Part shown: piece by piece, positions 25,021 to 33,447 of the stretch | How the letters are laid out: every line of letters begins with the position of its first letter | How positions within the stretch are numbered: the stretch's first letter is position 1 | Source: Azospirillum brasilense | Lineage (GTDB): Bacteria; Pseudomonadota; Alphaproteobacteria; Azospirillales; Azospirillaceae | DNA: 49,873 nucleotides | Assembly (NCBI RefSeq): GCF_003349955.1 | Contig: NZ_QLKQ01000055.1 | Location: 1-49,873, forward strand | Direction: 5' to 3' | The notes under the pieces: model-generated | Databases searched by the model: none | What the model saw: only the letters and a program-made list of their open reading frames with translations | Told to the model about the DNA's origin: nothing | Position numbers and translations under genes: made by a program

Positions 25021-26228
25021 GCCGTCCGCTCGGACTTGCCGCCCTGGGCCTCGCCACCCCCATCGGCACCGGAACGGACACGGTCGCCGACGCCTTGTTT
25101 GCCGGCACCCGCGACGGCCTGCGCCCGCGCTCCGGCTTCGTCCCCGGCCGCGCCGTGCATGTGGGTTCGGTGGACGCGCCGCTGCCGCCGGTGCCGGCGG
25201 GGCTGGGGACCTACGACTGCCGCAACAACCGCCTGCTGCTGCTGGCCCTGGAGCAGATCCGCGACGCCGTCGAAACGGCGGCCGCGCGCCACGGCCGGCA
25301 CCGGATCGCTGTGGTCATCGGCACCAGCACCTCGGGCATGGCCGAGGCGGAGGCCGGCTTCACGGCGATGCGCCGCGACGGCGCGTGGACGGGTCCGTTC
25401 CATTACGACCAGCTCGCCACCGGCGGGCCGGGGGAATTCGCGGCGCGCGCTCTCGGCCTGCCGGGGCCGGCCTTCACGGTGGCGACGGCCTGCTCGTCCA
25501 GCGGCAAGGTGTTCGCATCCGCCCGGCGGCTGATCCGCGCCGGGCTGTGCGACGCCGCTGTCGTCGGCGGCGCCGACACGCTGTGCGGCACCACGCTCGG
25601 CGGCTTCAGCGCGCTGGAGGCGGTGTCGGCGGGCCTCAGCAATCCCTTCAGCGCCAATCGCGACGGCATCAACATCGGCGAAGCGGCGGCGGTCTTCCTG
25701 CTGACCGCGGAGGACGCTCCGGTGCGGCTGCTGGGTGTCGGCGAAAGCTCCGACGCGCACCATGTCAGCGCCCCCGACCCGGAGGGCCACGGCGCCCTCG
25801 CCGCCATGCGGGCGGCGCTGGACGACGCCGGGCTGACGCCGGCGGACATCGCCTACGTCAACCTGCACGGCACCGCGACGGCGCTGAACGATTCCATGGA
25901 GGGCAAGGCGGTGCACGCGCTGTTCGGCGACGCGACCCCGTGCAGCTCCACCAAGGCGATGACCGGCCACACGCTGGGCGCCGCCGGAGCCTGCGAGGCG
26001 GCTTTCCTGTGGCTGGCGCTGAACCCCGCCCACAACCCGGACGGCCGGCTGCCCCCGCACCTGTGGGACGGCGCGCCCGACCCGGAGATCCCGCCGCTGA
26101 ACCTGATCGGCCCCGGTGCCACCTTCTCCGGCGGGCTTCCCGCCGGGCCGGCGGCGATGCTCAGCAACTCCTTCGCGTTCGGTGGCAGCAACGTGGCCCT
26201 GGTGCTGGGCCGGGGGGAATGGCGATGA
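25017..26228 (+). CDS. apeO: 3-oxoacyl-ACP synthase (ApeO-type ketosynthase)
   Basis: 403 residues. Catalytic triad: Cys159 (TACSSSG), His284 (LHGTAT) and His318 (TGHTLGAAG), a complete KAS I/II set. The C-terminal SNSFAFGGSN is standard. It condenses malonyl-ACP with the growing chain, either alone or with the chain length factor at 16730. Start and stop both overlap neighbours (ATGA). Confidence 0.93.
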   Translation: MSRPLGLAALGLATPIGTGTDTVADALFAGTRDGLRPRSGFVPGRAVHVGSVDAPLPPVPAGLGTYDCRNNRLLLLALEQIRDAVETAAARHGRHRIAVVIGTSTSGMAEAEAGFTAMRRDGAWTGPFHYDQLATGGPGEFAARALGLPGPAFTVATACSSSGKVFASARRLIRAGLCDAAVVGGADTLCGTTLGGFSALEAVSAGLSNPFSANRDGINIGEAAAVFLLTAEDAPVRLLGVGESSDAHHVSAPDPEGHGALAAMRAALDDAGLTPADIAYVNLHGTATALNDSMEGKAVHALFGDATPCSSTKAMTGHTLGAAGACEAAFLWLALNPAHNPDGRLPPHLWDGAPDPEIPPLNLIGPGATFSGGLPAGPAAMLSNSFAFGGSNVALVLGRGEWR

Positions 26229-26701
26229 GCGCGTGTCCGTGGCCCATCGAGGATCTGCTGCCGCACGCCCGGCCGATGATCCTGCTGGACGAGGCGGTCG
26301 GACGGGTGGACGGCCGCTTCGTGTCGGCGCTGACCGTGCGGGAGGGGGCGCCCTTCGTGGTGACGGGGCGCGGCGCCCCGGCCCATGTCGCCGTGGAGTG
26401 GATGGCGCAGACCTGCGGCGCCCAGGTCGGAGCCGAGGCCAGGGAAGCCGGCGGCGACGTCCGTCTCGGGCTGCTGCTGGGCACGCGCGACTTCCGCGCC
26501 TCCGTTCCCTGGTTCGCCATCGGCGAGCGGCTGGAGGTGTCGGTGGCGCCGGTTTTCCGGGACGAGAACATCGGGTCTTTCGATTGTGTGGTGACGCGCG
26601 CGGGCACCGGCGAGGAACTGGCGAAGGCCCAGCTCACCGTCTACCAGCCCGAGGACACGGCCGCGCTGCTCGCCAGCCAAGGGGTACAGGTCAAACGATG
26701 A
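26225..26701 (+). CDS. apeP: 3-hydroxyacyl-ACP dehydratase (ApeP-type hotdog)
   Basis: 158 residues. LLPHARPMILLDEAVG near the N-terminus supplies the dehydratase His, and AVEWMAQTCGAQVGAEA forms the central helix. The usual Glu/Asp partner is in VEWM. It makes the double bonds of the polyene together with the dehydratase domain of the ApeH-I fusion. ATG 26225 overlaps the apeO stop; an in-frame ATG at 26219 is an alternative. Confidence 0.87.
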   Translation: MSACPWPIEDLLPHARPMILLDEAVGRVDGRFVSALTVREGAPFVVTGRGAPAHVAVEWMAQTCGAQVGAEAREAGGDVRLGLLLGTRDFRASVPWFAIGERLEVSVAPVFRDENIGSFDCVVTRAGTGEELAKAQLTVYQPEDTAALLASQGVQVKR

Positions 26702-27423
26702 AGAAGACGATCCTGGTCACCGGGGCCAGCAAGGGCATCGGCCGCGCGGTCGCGGCACGGCTGGCCGCCGACGGTTTCACGGTGGTGGTGCATTACGGCC
26801 GCGACGCGGCCGGCGGCGAGACGACGCTGGCCGACATCCGCGACGCCGGCGGCGAGGGCCGGCTGCTCGCTTTCGACATCGCCGACCGCGCCGCCGCCCG
26901 CGCCGCGCTGGAGGCCGACATGGAGGCGCACGGCCCCTATTGGGGCGCCGTCCTGAACGCCGGCATCGCCCGCGACGCCGCCTTCCCCGCCATGGCGGAC
27001 GACGATTGGGATTCGGTCCTCAACACCAACCTCGACGGCTTCTACAACGTGCTGAAGCCGCTGGTGATGCCGATGGTCTCGGCCCGCAGGGGCGGACGGA
27101 TCGTGACGCTGTCGTCGGTGTCGGGGCTGATCGGCAACCGCGGGCAGGTCAACTACAGCGCCGCCAAGGCCGGCATCATCGGCGCCACCAAGGCGCTGGC
27201 GATCGAATTGGCGAAACGGAACATCACGGTGAACTGCGTGGCGCCCGGCATCATCGAAACGCAGATGACCGACGGGCTGCCCATGGAGGAGGCCCTGAAG
27301 CTGGTTCCCATGCGCCGGGCCGGACGGCCGGAGGAGGTGGCGTCGGTGGTGTCCTTCCTGTGTTCCGACGGGGCGGCGTACGTGACGCGGCAGGTGATCG
27401 CGGTGAACGGGGGTATGGTGTGA
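26698..27423 (+). CDS. apeQ: 3-oxoacyl-ACP reductase, FabG-like (ApeQ)
   Basis: 241 residues. Short-chain dehydrogenase with TGASKGIG cofactor loop, NAG (LNAGIARDA), Ser140, Tyr153 and Lys157 (NYSAAK). It reduces the 3-oxoacyl intermediate with NADPH. ATG 26698 overlaps the dehydratase stop and the stop shares a base with the next ATG (TGATG). Confidence 0.93.
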   Translation: MKKTILVTGASKGIGRAVAARLAADGFTVVVHYGRDAAGGETTLADIRDAGGEGRLLAFDIADRAAARAALEADMEAHGPYWGAVLNAGIARDAAFPAMADDDWDSVLNTNLDGFYNVLKPLVMPMVSARRGGRIVTLSSVSGLIGNRGQVNYSAAKAGIIGATKALAIELAKRNITVNCVAPGIIETQMTDGLPMEEALKLVPMRRAGRPEEVASVVSFLCSDGAAYVTRQVIAVNGGMV

Positions 27424-28646
27424 TGCGCAGGGTTGTCGTCACGGGCATGGGCGGGGTGAGCGCGCTGGGCGGGGACTGGCCGACCATTCGCGCCCGCATG
27501 GCGAAGGGCGAGACCGCCGTCCGCACCATGGCGGAGTGGGACCGCTTCCACGGGATCAACACGCGCCTCGCCGCCCCGGTGACCGGCTTCTCGGTGGACG
27601 ACCGCTACCCGCGCAAGAAGACGCGGACCATGGGGCCGGTGTCCCGGATGGCGGTCTACGCCACCGAGAGGGCGCTGAACGACGCGGCGCTGCTGAACGA
27701 CCCGTTCGTCCGCGGCGGGCGCGTGGGCATCGCCTACGGATCGTCGTTCGGCAGCCCCGCCCCGGTGATCGCCTTCGCCGAGCTGATGACCCAGGGCGCG
27801 TCGAAGACCCTCAACGCCACCAGCTACATCCAGATGATGAGCCACACGGCGGCGGTGAACATCGGGTTGTTCTACGGCGTGACCGGCCGCATCATCCCGA
27901 CCAGCAGCGCCTGCACCTCCGGCAGCCAGGCCATCGGCTACGCCTACGAGGCGATCAAGTGGGGCAAGGCCGACGCCATGATCGCCGGCGGCGCCGAGGA
28001 ACTGGATGTGACCGAATCGGCGGTCTTCGACACGCTGTTCGCCACCTCCACCCGCAACGACCGCCCGCACACCAGCCCCCGCCCCTACGACCGCGACCGC
28101 GACGGGCTGGTGATCGGCGAGGGCGCCACCACCCTGATCCTGGAGGAACGCGAGCACGCCCTCGCCCGCGGCGCCAACATCCACGCGGAGATCGTCGGCT
28201 TCGCCTGCAACTCCGACGGCAACCACGTCACCCAGCCGCAAGCCGGGACCATGGAGATCGCCCTGCGCATGGCGTTGGAGGACGCCGGGCTGTCGGCGGA
28301 CGCCATCGGCTTCGTCAACGGCCACGGTACGGCCACCGAATGGGGCGACATCGCCGAGACCGCGGCGACCCACGCCGTCTTCGGCCCGCGCGCGCCCATC
28401 CATTCGCTGAAGAGCTATTTCGGCCATTCGCTGGGCGCCTGCGGCGCTCTGGAGGCGTGGCTGGGCATCGAGATGATGCGCGAGGGCTGGTTCGCCCCCA
28501 CCGCCAACCTGGACCATGTGGACGAACGCTGCGCCGAGCTGGACTACATCATGGGCGAGGGCCGGCGGATCGACACCGAGTTCCTGATGTCCAACAACTT
28601 CGCCTTCGGCGGCATCAACACGTCGCTGGTATTCCGGCGCGGGTAG
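27423..28646 (+). CDS. apeR: 3-oxoacyl-ACP synthase (ApeR-type ketosynthase)
   Basis: 407 residues. Cys164 (SSACTSGS), His301 (GHGTATEWGD) and His335 (FGHSLGAC) form a complete active site. It differs widely from the other ketosynthase in the window, matching the two-ketosynthase pattern of aryl-polyene clusters, in which ApeR acts in early elongation. Last gene of the plus-strand operon; 8 bases separate its stop from that of the convergent oxidoreductase gene. Confidence 0.92.
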   Translation: MRRVVVTGMGGVSALGGDWPTIRARMAKGETAVRTMAEWDRFHGINTRLAAPVTGFSVDDRYPRKKTRTMGPVSRMAVYATERALNDAALLNDPFVRGGRVGIAYGSSFGSPAPVIAFAELMTQGASKTLNATSYIQMMSHTAAVNIGLFYGVTGRIIPTSSACTSGSQAIGYAYEAIKWGKADAMIAGGAEELDVTESAVFDTLFATSTRNDRPHTSPRPYDRDRDGLVIGEGATTLILEEREHALARGANIHAEIVGFACNSDGNHVTQPQAGTMEIALRMALEDAGLSADAIGFVNGHGTATEWGDIAETAATHAVFGPRAPIHSLKSYFGHSLGACGALEAWLGIEMMREGWFAPTANLDHVDERCAELDYIMGEGRRIDTEFLMSNNFAFGGINTSLVFRRG

Positions 28647-28654
28647 ACGGGCGC

Positions 28655-30199
28655 CTACTCCGCCGCCTCGGACTCTGCCGCCTCGGACTCCGCCGGGCAC
28701 TCTGCCGGGACCGCCGTCGCCAGGTTCGCCGCGCTCACGCCGGAGATCACCACCGCCTCGACGCCCGGACCGCTCTGGCAGCCGGCGCCGACCAGCATCA
28801 GCCCCGGCAGCGGCGTCTTGTTCGGCGGGCACCATTGGCCGCGGGCGGCGCCGTAGATGGCGCCATTGTCGGCGAGCGCGTAGCGGGTGAAGGTCGTCGG
28901 GCTGGCCGTCTGGCGGTAGAGGATGCGCCCCCGCAGCCCGGGAAGCACGCTCTCCGCCGCGGTGACCAGACGGTCGGCGAAGGCTTCCTTGCGCTGGCGG
29001 TTGGCGGCCTTGCCGGCGGCGAACCATTCGGCGGCCTCCGGTTCGGGCCGCAGGCAGAGCATGGTGACGGCGGCGTGGCCTTCCGGAGCCAGGGACGGAT
29101 CGACCGCGCTCGGGTTGCCGATTCCGAAATGCAGGCCGTCCGCCCCGACGAACACGCGGGCCGGCAGGTCCGGGACGCCCTCGACGGCGAGGCTGACCAG
29201 CACCGCCGTGGGGCCGCGCTTCAGACCCTTCACACGCTGGGCGTAGCGCCTGGGCAGCAGCGCCGGATCGATCAGCCGGGTCAACGTGCCGACCACGTCG
29301 GAATTGGCCAGCACCAGCGGCGCCCGGTGCACCGTTCCGTCGGTGGTGGCGATGCCGGCGGCCCGGCCGTCCTCGGTCAGGATGCGTTCGGCGCGGGTGC
29401 GCAGAAGGACGGCGCCGCCCCGCTCCCGCACCACCGCGCACAGCAGCTCCGCCAGCCGTTGCGAGCCGCCGGCCGGGTACCAGCCGCCTTCCAGATAATA
29501 GCCGAACAGCGGGGCCATCTCACGCACCGGCAGCAGCTCGGGGCGGTCGGTGACATACTCGCTGATGGTGGTCAGCAGGGCCTTCAGCCGAGGGTCGCGC
29601 AGATGGGTGTCGAGCATCTCCGCGTAGGGGCGGTGCATCCAACGCCAGGCGTCGGGCCGGCGGGCGGTCCAGGACCGCATGGCTTCCAGCGTGGCGGGCG
29701 GCATCGGCACGCCGCCGGTCTCGTCCACATCGGCGTAGAGATCGGCGTAGACGCGCGCCATCTCCGCGAAGAAGGCGGCGATCCCCGGCGCCTCCTGCGG
29801 GAACAGCGCCTGGAGGCGCGTCACCAGATCCGCCGGCTGGTCCGGCACGTCCAGGCACAGGCCGTCCTGCACATAGCGGTGGCGGACCCGGCGCCAGTCC
29901 ATGCGCTGCGCCACGCCCAGGCCGTCCAGCAGCCGCCGCAGCGGGCCACGCGGCCCTAGCCCGCTGAAATCCTGCACCCCGGCGTCGAAGACGTAGCGCC
30001 CCACCGAACCGTCCCGGCCGCGGACCTTGCGCAGCCAGGAGGAGCAGTAGCCCCCCGGCCGGTCGTGCGCCTCCACCACCAACACCTTCAGCCCGCGCGC
30101 CGCCAGCGTCGCCGCCGCCGACAAGCCGCCGATCCCGGCCCCGACCACCACCGCGTGGTGCTCGTGCTCCCCGGCCGGCCAACGGCCGAACACCGGCAT
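28655..30199 (-). CDS. Phytoene desaturase/carotenoid isomerase-like FAD oxidoreductase
   Basis: 514 residues. N-terminal dinucleotide fold VVVGAGIGGLSAA with VVEAHDRPGG and the C-terminal LVGAGCQSGPGVEAVVISG are typical of the CrtI/CrtISO/retinol saturase group. I place the start at ATG 30199, the first one before the fold; its ribosome binding site is weak, so a GTG slightly upstream or downstream is possible. The gene is 139 bases after the glycosyltransferase-acyltransferase gene on the same strand and converges on the ape operon. It could desaturate, saturate or isomerise the conjugated chain. It is not among the core genes of the enterobacterial aryl-polyene cluster. The Glu/Ala-rich tail (AESEAAESEAAE) is repetitive. 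Confidence 0.85.
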   Translation of the reverse strand: MPVFGRWPAGEHEHHAVVVGAGIGGLSAAATLAARGLKVLVVEAHDRPGGYCSSWLRKVRGRDGSVGRYVFDAGVQDFSGLGPRGPLRRLLDGLGVAQRMDWRRVRHRYVQDGLCLDVPDQPADLVTRLQALFPQEAPGIAAFFAEMARVYADLYADVDETGGVPMPPATLEAMRSWTARRPDAWRWMHRPYAEMLDTHLRDPRLKALLTTISEYVTDRPELLPVREMAPLFGYYLEGGWYPAGGSQRLAELLCAVVRERGGAVLLRTRAERILTEDGRAAGIATTDGTVHRAPLVLANSDVVGTLTRLIDPALLPRRYAQRVKGLKRGPTAVLVSLAVEGVPDLPARVFVGADGLHFGIGNPSAVDPSLAPEGHAAVTMLCLRPEPEAAEWFAAGKAANRQRKEAFADRLVTAAESVLPGLRGRILYRQTASPTTFTRYALADNGAIYGAARGQWCPPNKTPLPGLMLVGAGCQSGPGVEAVVISGVSAANLATAVPAECPAESEAAESEAAE

Positions 30200-30338
30200 C
30201 GGCCACGCCGAGGACTGACCGGGCGAGGGACGACGCGTCACGGACGGAAAGCCCGCCGGTGCAGGACGGAGGGCGCACACTCCACACGCATCGTCCCACG
30301 CGATGCCGTCCCAGGCTGTATCATGGCGTGGAGAGGTC

Positions 30339-32012
30339 TCACCGCGGCCCCGCCTTCGGGTCGGCCCAGAAATCGAAGAAGTTGTACCATTGCAACGGGT
30401 CGCGCAGGCAGTGGTGTTCCAGCCGCTGCGCGTAACGCGCGGCGAGCGCGGCCAGCGCCTCATCTTTCCCGCGCCGCGGCAACTCGATGCGCTCGGCGAA
30501 GGGCTCGAAGGTGACGCGGTGGCCCTGCCCCTCGCGCAGGCAGAACAGGAGATAGACCGGGCAGCCCATCAACGCCGCCAGCACGTAGGGCCCCTGCGAG
30601 AAGGCGGCGTCCCGGCCGAGGAACGGAACCCGGCTGACCCGGCCGTTGAACTCCACCGGCGTGCGGTCCCCGGCGATGGCGATCCACTCGCCCCGCTCCA
30701 CCCTCTCCTTGAGATCGATGGCGGTCTGCGGGCCGATCTCGGTGACCTGTATGGTGTGGTCCGCGGCGTCGGGGCGGACGGAGCGGATCAACCGGTTGTA
30801 GCGGACGGCGTGCCGCGTGTGCAGCAGCACGTTGATGTCCTTCTCGAACCGGGTGCCCAGGCGGGCACGCGACAACTCGGCGTTACCCAGGTGCGAAACG
30901 ATCAGCAGCGCTCCCCGCCCCTCCGCGGCGAGGCGGCTCAGCGCCTCCGCGCCGTCAACGGCGATGGGGCCGGTGCGCTCCGGAGCGGCCCAGGCGATGA
31001 AGGTGTCGAGCGCCTTGACGGCGAAGCTCATGTGGTGACGCAGCCCGTCCCACCAGGACGGGGCGGGCAGGCCTTTCGCCGCGTTGGCCTGCGCCAGGAA
31101 ATCCAGCGAATGCCGCCGCCCCGCGGCGTTGGTCGCATAGAAGTAGCTGACCACCGGCCACAGGAGCGCGATGCAGCCCGGCCGGCCGAGCAGCCGGTAG
31201 ACCAACGTCACCAGCCTCATGCCCCACCAGGCGCCCCGCTCCCCCATGGTCGACCAGTGCGCGTCGGTTCCCCTTCTCGGCGGACGGTTGCGCAGCACCG
31301 AGGGCAGGCGCAGCAGCATGGTCAGCACGAGGCGCGTGTGCATGCGCGTCAGCAGCACGTTGTCCCGCAGAAGGTTGAAGTTGGAGGTGTTTCCCTCGGG
31401 ATAGACGACCCGCACGGGGATGTGGATCAGCGGAACGCCGCGCCAGAACAGGCGGACGACGATTTCCGGGTCGAAGTCCATGCGGGTGCCGATCCGCTCG
31501 CTGTCCAGCACCGCCATGGTGGATGCCAGCGGGTAGACGCGGAAGCCGCACATGCTGTCCTTCACCCGCAGCGACAGCGTCTCCACCCAAATCCACACAT
31601 GGGTGGCCCAGCGCGCGATCAGCCGCGAGCGGGGAACGGAGTGGTCGTAGACCGGGCGGCCGCTGACCAGCGCGTCGGGATGCGCCGCCGCGCTGGTCAA
31701 CAGATCGGCGACGGCGCCAAGGTCGTGCTGCCCGTCGGCGTCCACCTGCACCGCGTGGGTGAAGCCGCGCTCATGGGCGCGCCGGAGGCCGGCCATGACG
31801 GCGCCGCCCTTGCCCCGGTTCACCTCCAGCCGCAGCGTCTCGACCCCGTCCGCGGGAGCGTGCAGCGCCGCGATGGCGGTGCGGGCCGGCTCGCCGCTGC
31901 CGTCATCGATCAGGATGACCTCCAGCCCATGCCCCCGCAGCGCCGCGACGATTCCGCCGAGCGCCGTGTGGTGGTTGTGGCTGGGGATGATGGCGCAGGC
32001 CCGGATGCTCAT
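30339..32012 (-). CDS. apeJ: Glycosyltransferase family 2 fused to LpxL-like acyltransferase (ApeJ type)
   Basis: 557 residues. Residues 1 to about 230 are a GT-A domain (CAIIPSHNH, LIDDGSGE, VDADGQHD), and the C-terminal half from about residue 280 is a lauroyl/myristoyl-type acyltransferase with HLGNAE (HX4E-like) and GDRTPVEFNG. This two-domain protein is typical of aryl-polyene clusters (ApeJ) and would build the lipid headgroup and attach the acyl chain. In enterobacteria it lies inside the operon; here it is on the opposite strand downstream. ATG 32012 follows ATGGAGACGGC. Confidence 0.88.
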   Translation of the reverse strand: MSIRACAIIPSHNHHTALGGIVAALRGHGLEVILIDDGSGEPARTAIAALHAPADGVETLRLEVNRGKGGAVMAGLRRAHERGFTHAVQVDADGQHDLGAVADLLTSAAAHPDALVSGRPVYDHSVPRSRLIARWATHVWIWVETLSLRVKDSMCGFRVYPLASTMAVLDSERIGTRMDFDPEIVVRLFWRGVPLIHIPVRVVYPEGNTSNFNLLRDNVLLTRMHTRLVLTMLLRLPSVLRNRPPRRGTDAHWSTMGERGAWWGMRLVTLVYRLLGRPGCIALLWPVVSYFYATNAAGRRHSLDFLAQANAAKGLPAPSWWDGLRHHMSFAVKALDTFIAWAAPERTGPIAVDGAEALSRLAAEGRGALLIVSHLGNAELSRARLGTRFEKDINVLLHTRHAVRYNRLIRSVRPDAADHTIQVTEIGPQTAIDLKERVERGEWIAIAGDRTPVEFNGRVSRVPFLGRDAAFSQGPYVLAALMGCPVYLLFCLREGQGHRVTFEPFAERIELPRRGKDEALAALAARYAQRLEHHCLRDPLQWYNFFDFWADPKAGPR

Positions 32013-32098
32013 GCCGTCTCCATGAGGCTTGCCGGATGGGGCTTACCGGTCGGGGAGGCGACCTCCTACCCCTGTTGTCGGCGCGGCGTCAAGCGGCC

Positions 32099-32130
32099 GA
32101 ACTCACCGGCGGGCGAACTCACCGGCGGGC
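32099..32130. repeat. 16-bp tandem duplication across a stop codon
   Basis: gaactcaccggcgggc occurs twice in tandem (32099-32114, 32115-32130). It covers the end and stop codon of the lipoprotein gene at 32119, so the duplication recreated the stop region just downstream. Confidence 0.9.
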
Positions 32131-32508
32131 GGCGATCTGGTCCAGCCTGGCCGCAATGTCGCGTTCGAGGTTGCCGACCCAGCGGTTGTAGGCCCGCTCC
32201 ACCCCGTCGTTGCGGCGCTCCATGTTCTTGGCGCTGACGTACTGGATGCGGTAGCTCCGGTTGGAGAACAGCACGTCGGCCTCGGCCACCCACGGCCATT
32301 TGCTGTAGGTGGCGCGGACCTGTCCCTCCGCAATGTGCTGGAAACGCCAGCCGCGCCGGGCGCCGGCCTCGACAATCGCGAGTTCGATGTCGTTCAGCGG
32401 CAGGGCTTGCGCCCCGGGAGGCACAGCGTGCTCCTGGGTTGTCGTGATTGGTCGGGTCTGGCAAGCGGCCAGAAGGAGAATGACGACAGCCGCCAGAATG
32501 TTGCGCAC
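32119..32508 (-). CDS. Lipoprotein paralogous to the one at the head of the ape operon
   Basis: 129 residues from GTG 32508, which follows AAAGGA at a good distance; an in-frame GTG at 32532 is the alternative. The signal peptide ends in LLAAC. The mature part (LAIVEAGARRGWRF, ADVLFSNRSYRIQYVSAKNMERRNDG, ERAYNRWVGNLERDIAARL) aligns with the lipoprotein at 16308-16733. It starts the minus-strand unit that continues with the glycosyltransferase-acyltransferase and the FAD oxidoreductase. Both lipoproteins probably serve the same envelope process. Confidence 0.8.
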   Translation of the reverse strand: MRNILAAVVILLLAACQTRPITTTQEHAVPPGAQALPLNDIELAIVEAGARRGWRFQHIAEGQVRATYSKWPWVAEADVLFSNRSYRIQYVSAKNMERRNDGVERAYNRWVGNLERDIAARLDQIAARR

Positions 32509-32691
32509 GAGCCGGTCCTTTGTCGATGCCACGCGAGGCCGGCATACTTCCTGTTTGAATGGTTGCAGTCAATGGATTGATTTCCATTTCCGGTTCCTCT
32601 TTCCCGCAGCCGCGCCTATCCTCGCCCTGGTGGTTTTTCCACGCATGGATTCGCATGATGAGCCACCCCACGAACCAAAGGGAAAATTGGA

Positions 32692-33279
32692 ATGCGAAAG
32701 GCCGCGCTGTGTGCGCTGATGGCGGCAAGTGTCCTGGGAGCATGCTCGACGCATCAGATCCCGATGACCTACAACCCCGCCGCCGTGGAGAAACCGCCGT
32801 CGGCAAAGCCGGACGTCGAGGTGCTCGCGGTCACCGACTCGCGCAAGCGCACCGGCAAGCACCTGGGCGCGATCCGCGGCGGCTATGGCAATGCCTTGAA
32901 GACCATTGAAGCGTCAGGCCCGGTCAAGGACGTGGTGCGCAAGGCTTTCGAGGACGCTCTCGGCGCACGGGGGCTTCTCGCCTCGGCCAACGGCGCGAAC
33001 TACGGCCTGGACATCACGGTCGAGAAGCTCGATTGCAGCCAGCTTGTCCGCAAGGAGGCGCACGCGCGGTTCCGTGTCACGGTTCTGGATAAGAGCTTGG
33101 GACAGCCGGTCTACAGCAAGGTCGTGGAGGACAACCGCGAGGACACGGGAAACCTGTTCGCAACCGGCGTCTTCGGTTCGGTTGAGGAGCTGAGCAAGCT
33201 GACCAACGACAGCATGCAGGCGGCCATTGACCAAGCCCTCGACAACCCCGCCTTCCTCACCGTTGTCAAAGCACGCTGA
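32692..33279 (+). CDS. YajG-like lipoprotein
   Basis: 195 residues; ATG 32692 after AAGGGAAAATTGG. Lipobox LGACS at about residue 18. The mature domain, with VEVLAVTDSRK, HLGAIRGGYGN, and a C-terminal helix of DSMQAAIDQALDNPAF, matches the YajG family (lipoprotein_16-like fold). The function of this family is not established; it is an envelope protein. It is divergent from the lipoprotein at 32119. Confidence 0.75.
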   Translation: MRKAALCALMAASVLGACSTHQIPMTYNPAAVEKPPSAKPDVEVLAVTDSRKRTGKHLGAIRGGYGNALKTIEASGPVKDVVRKAFEDALGARGLLASANGANYGLDITVEKLDCSQLVRKEAHARFRVTVLDKSLGQPVYSKVVEDNREDTGNLFATGVFGSVEELSKLTNDSMQAAIDQALDNPAFLTVVKAR

Positions 33280-33447
33280 ACTGAGACGATGCGGTGCGCG
33301 GCCTGTCCACCGTCGAGAACCGGTGGCACGCCGATGCCGTCGGGGAAATCAGCCCGGAGGGGCCGTCCACCGCATCGTCTCACGCCTTGAAATCTCACGC
33401 CCTGAACGAAGAATGTCCGCGTGGAATGGCTCCAGGCCCGCGGCGCT

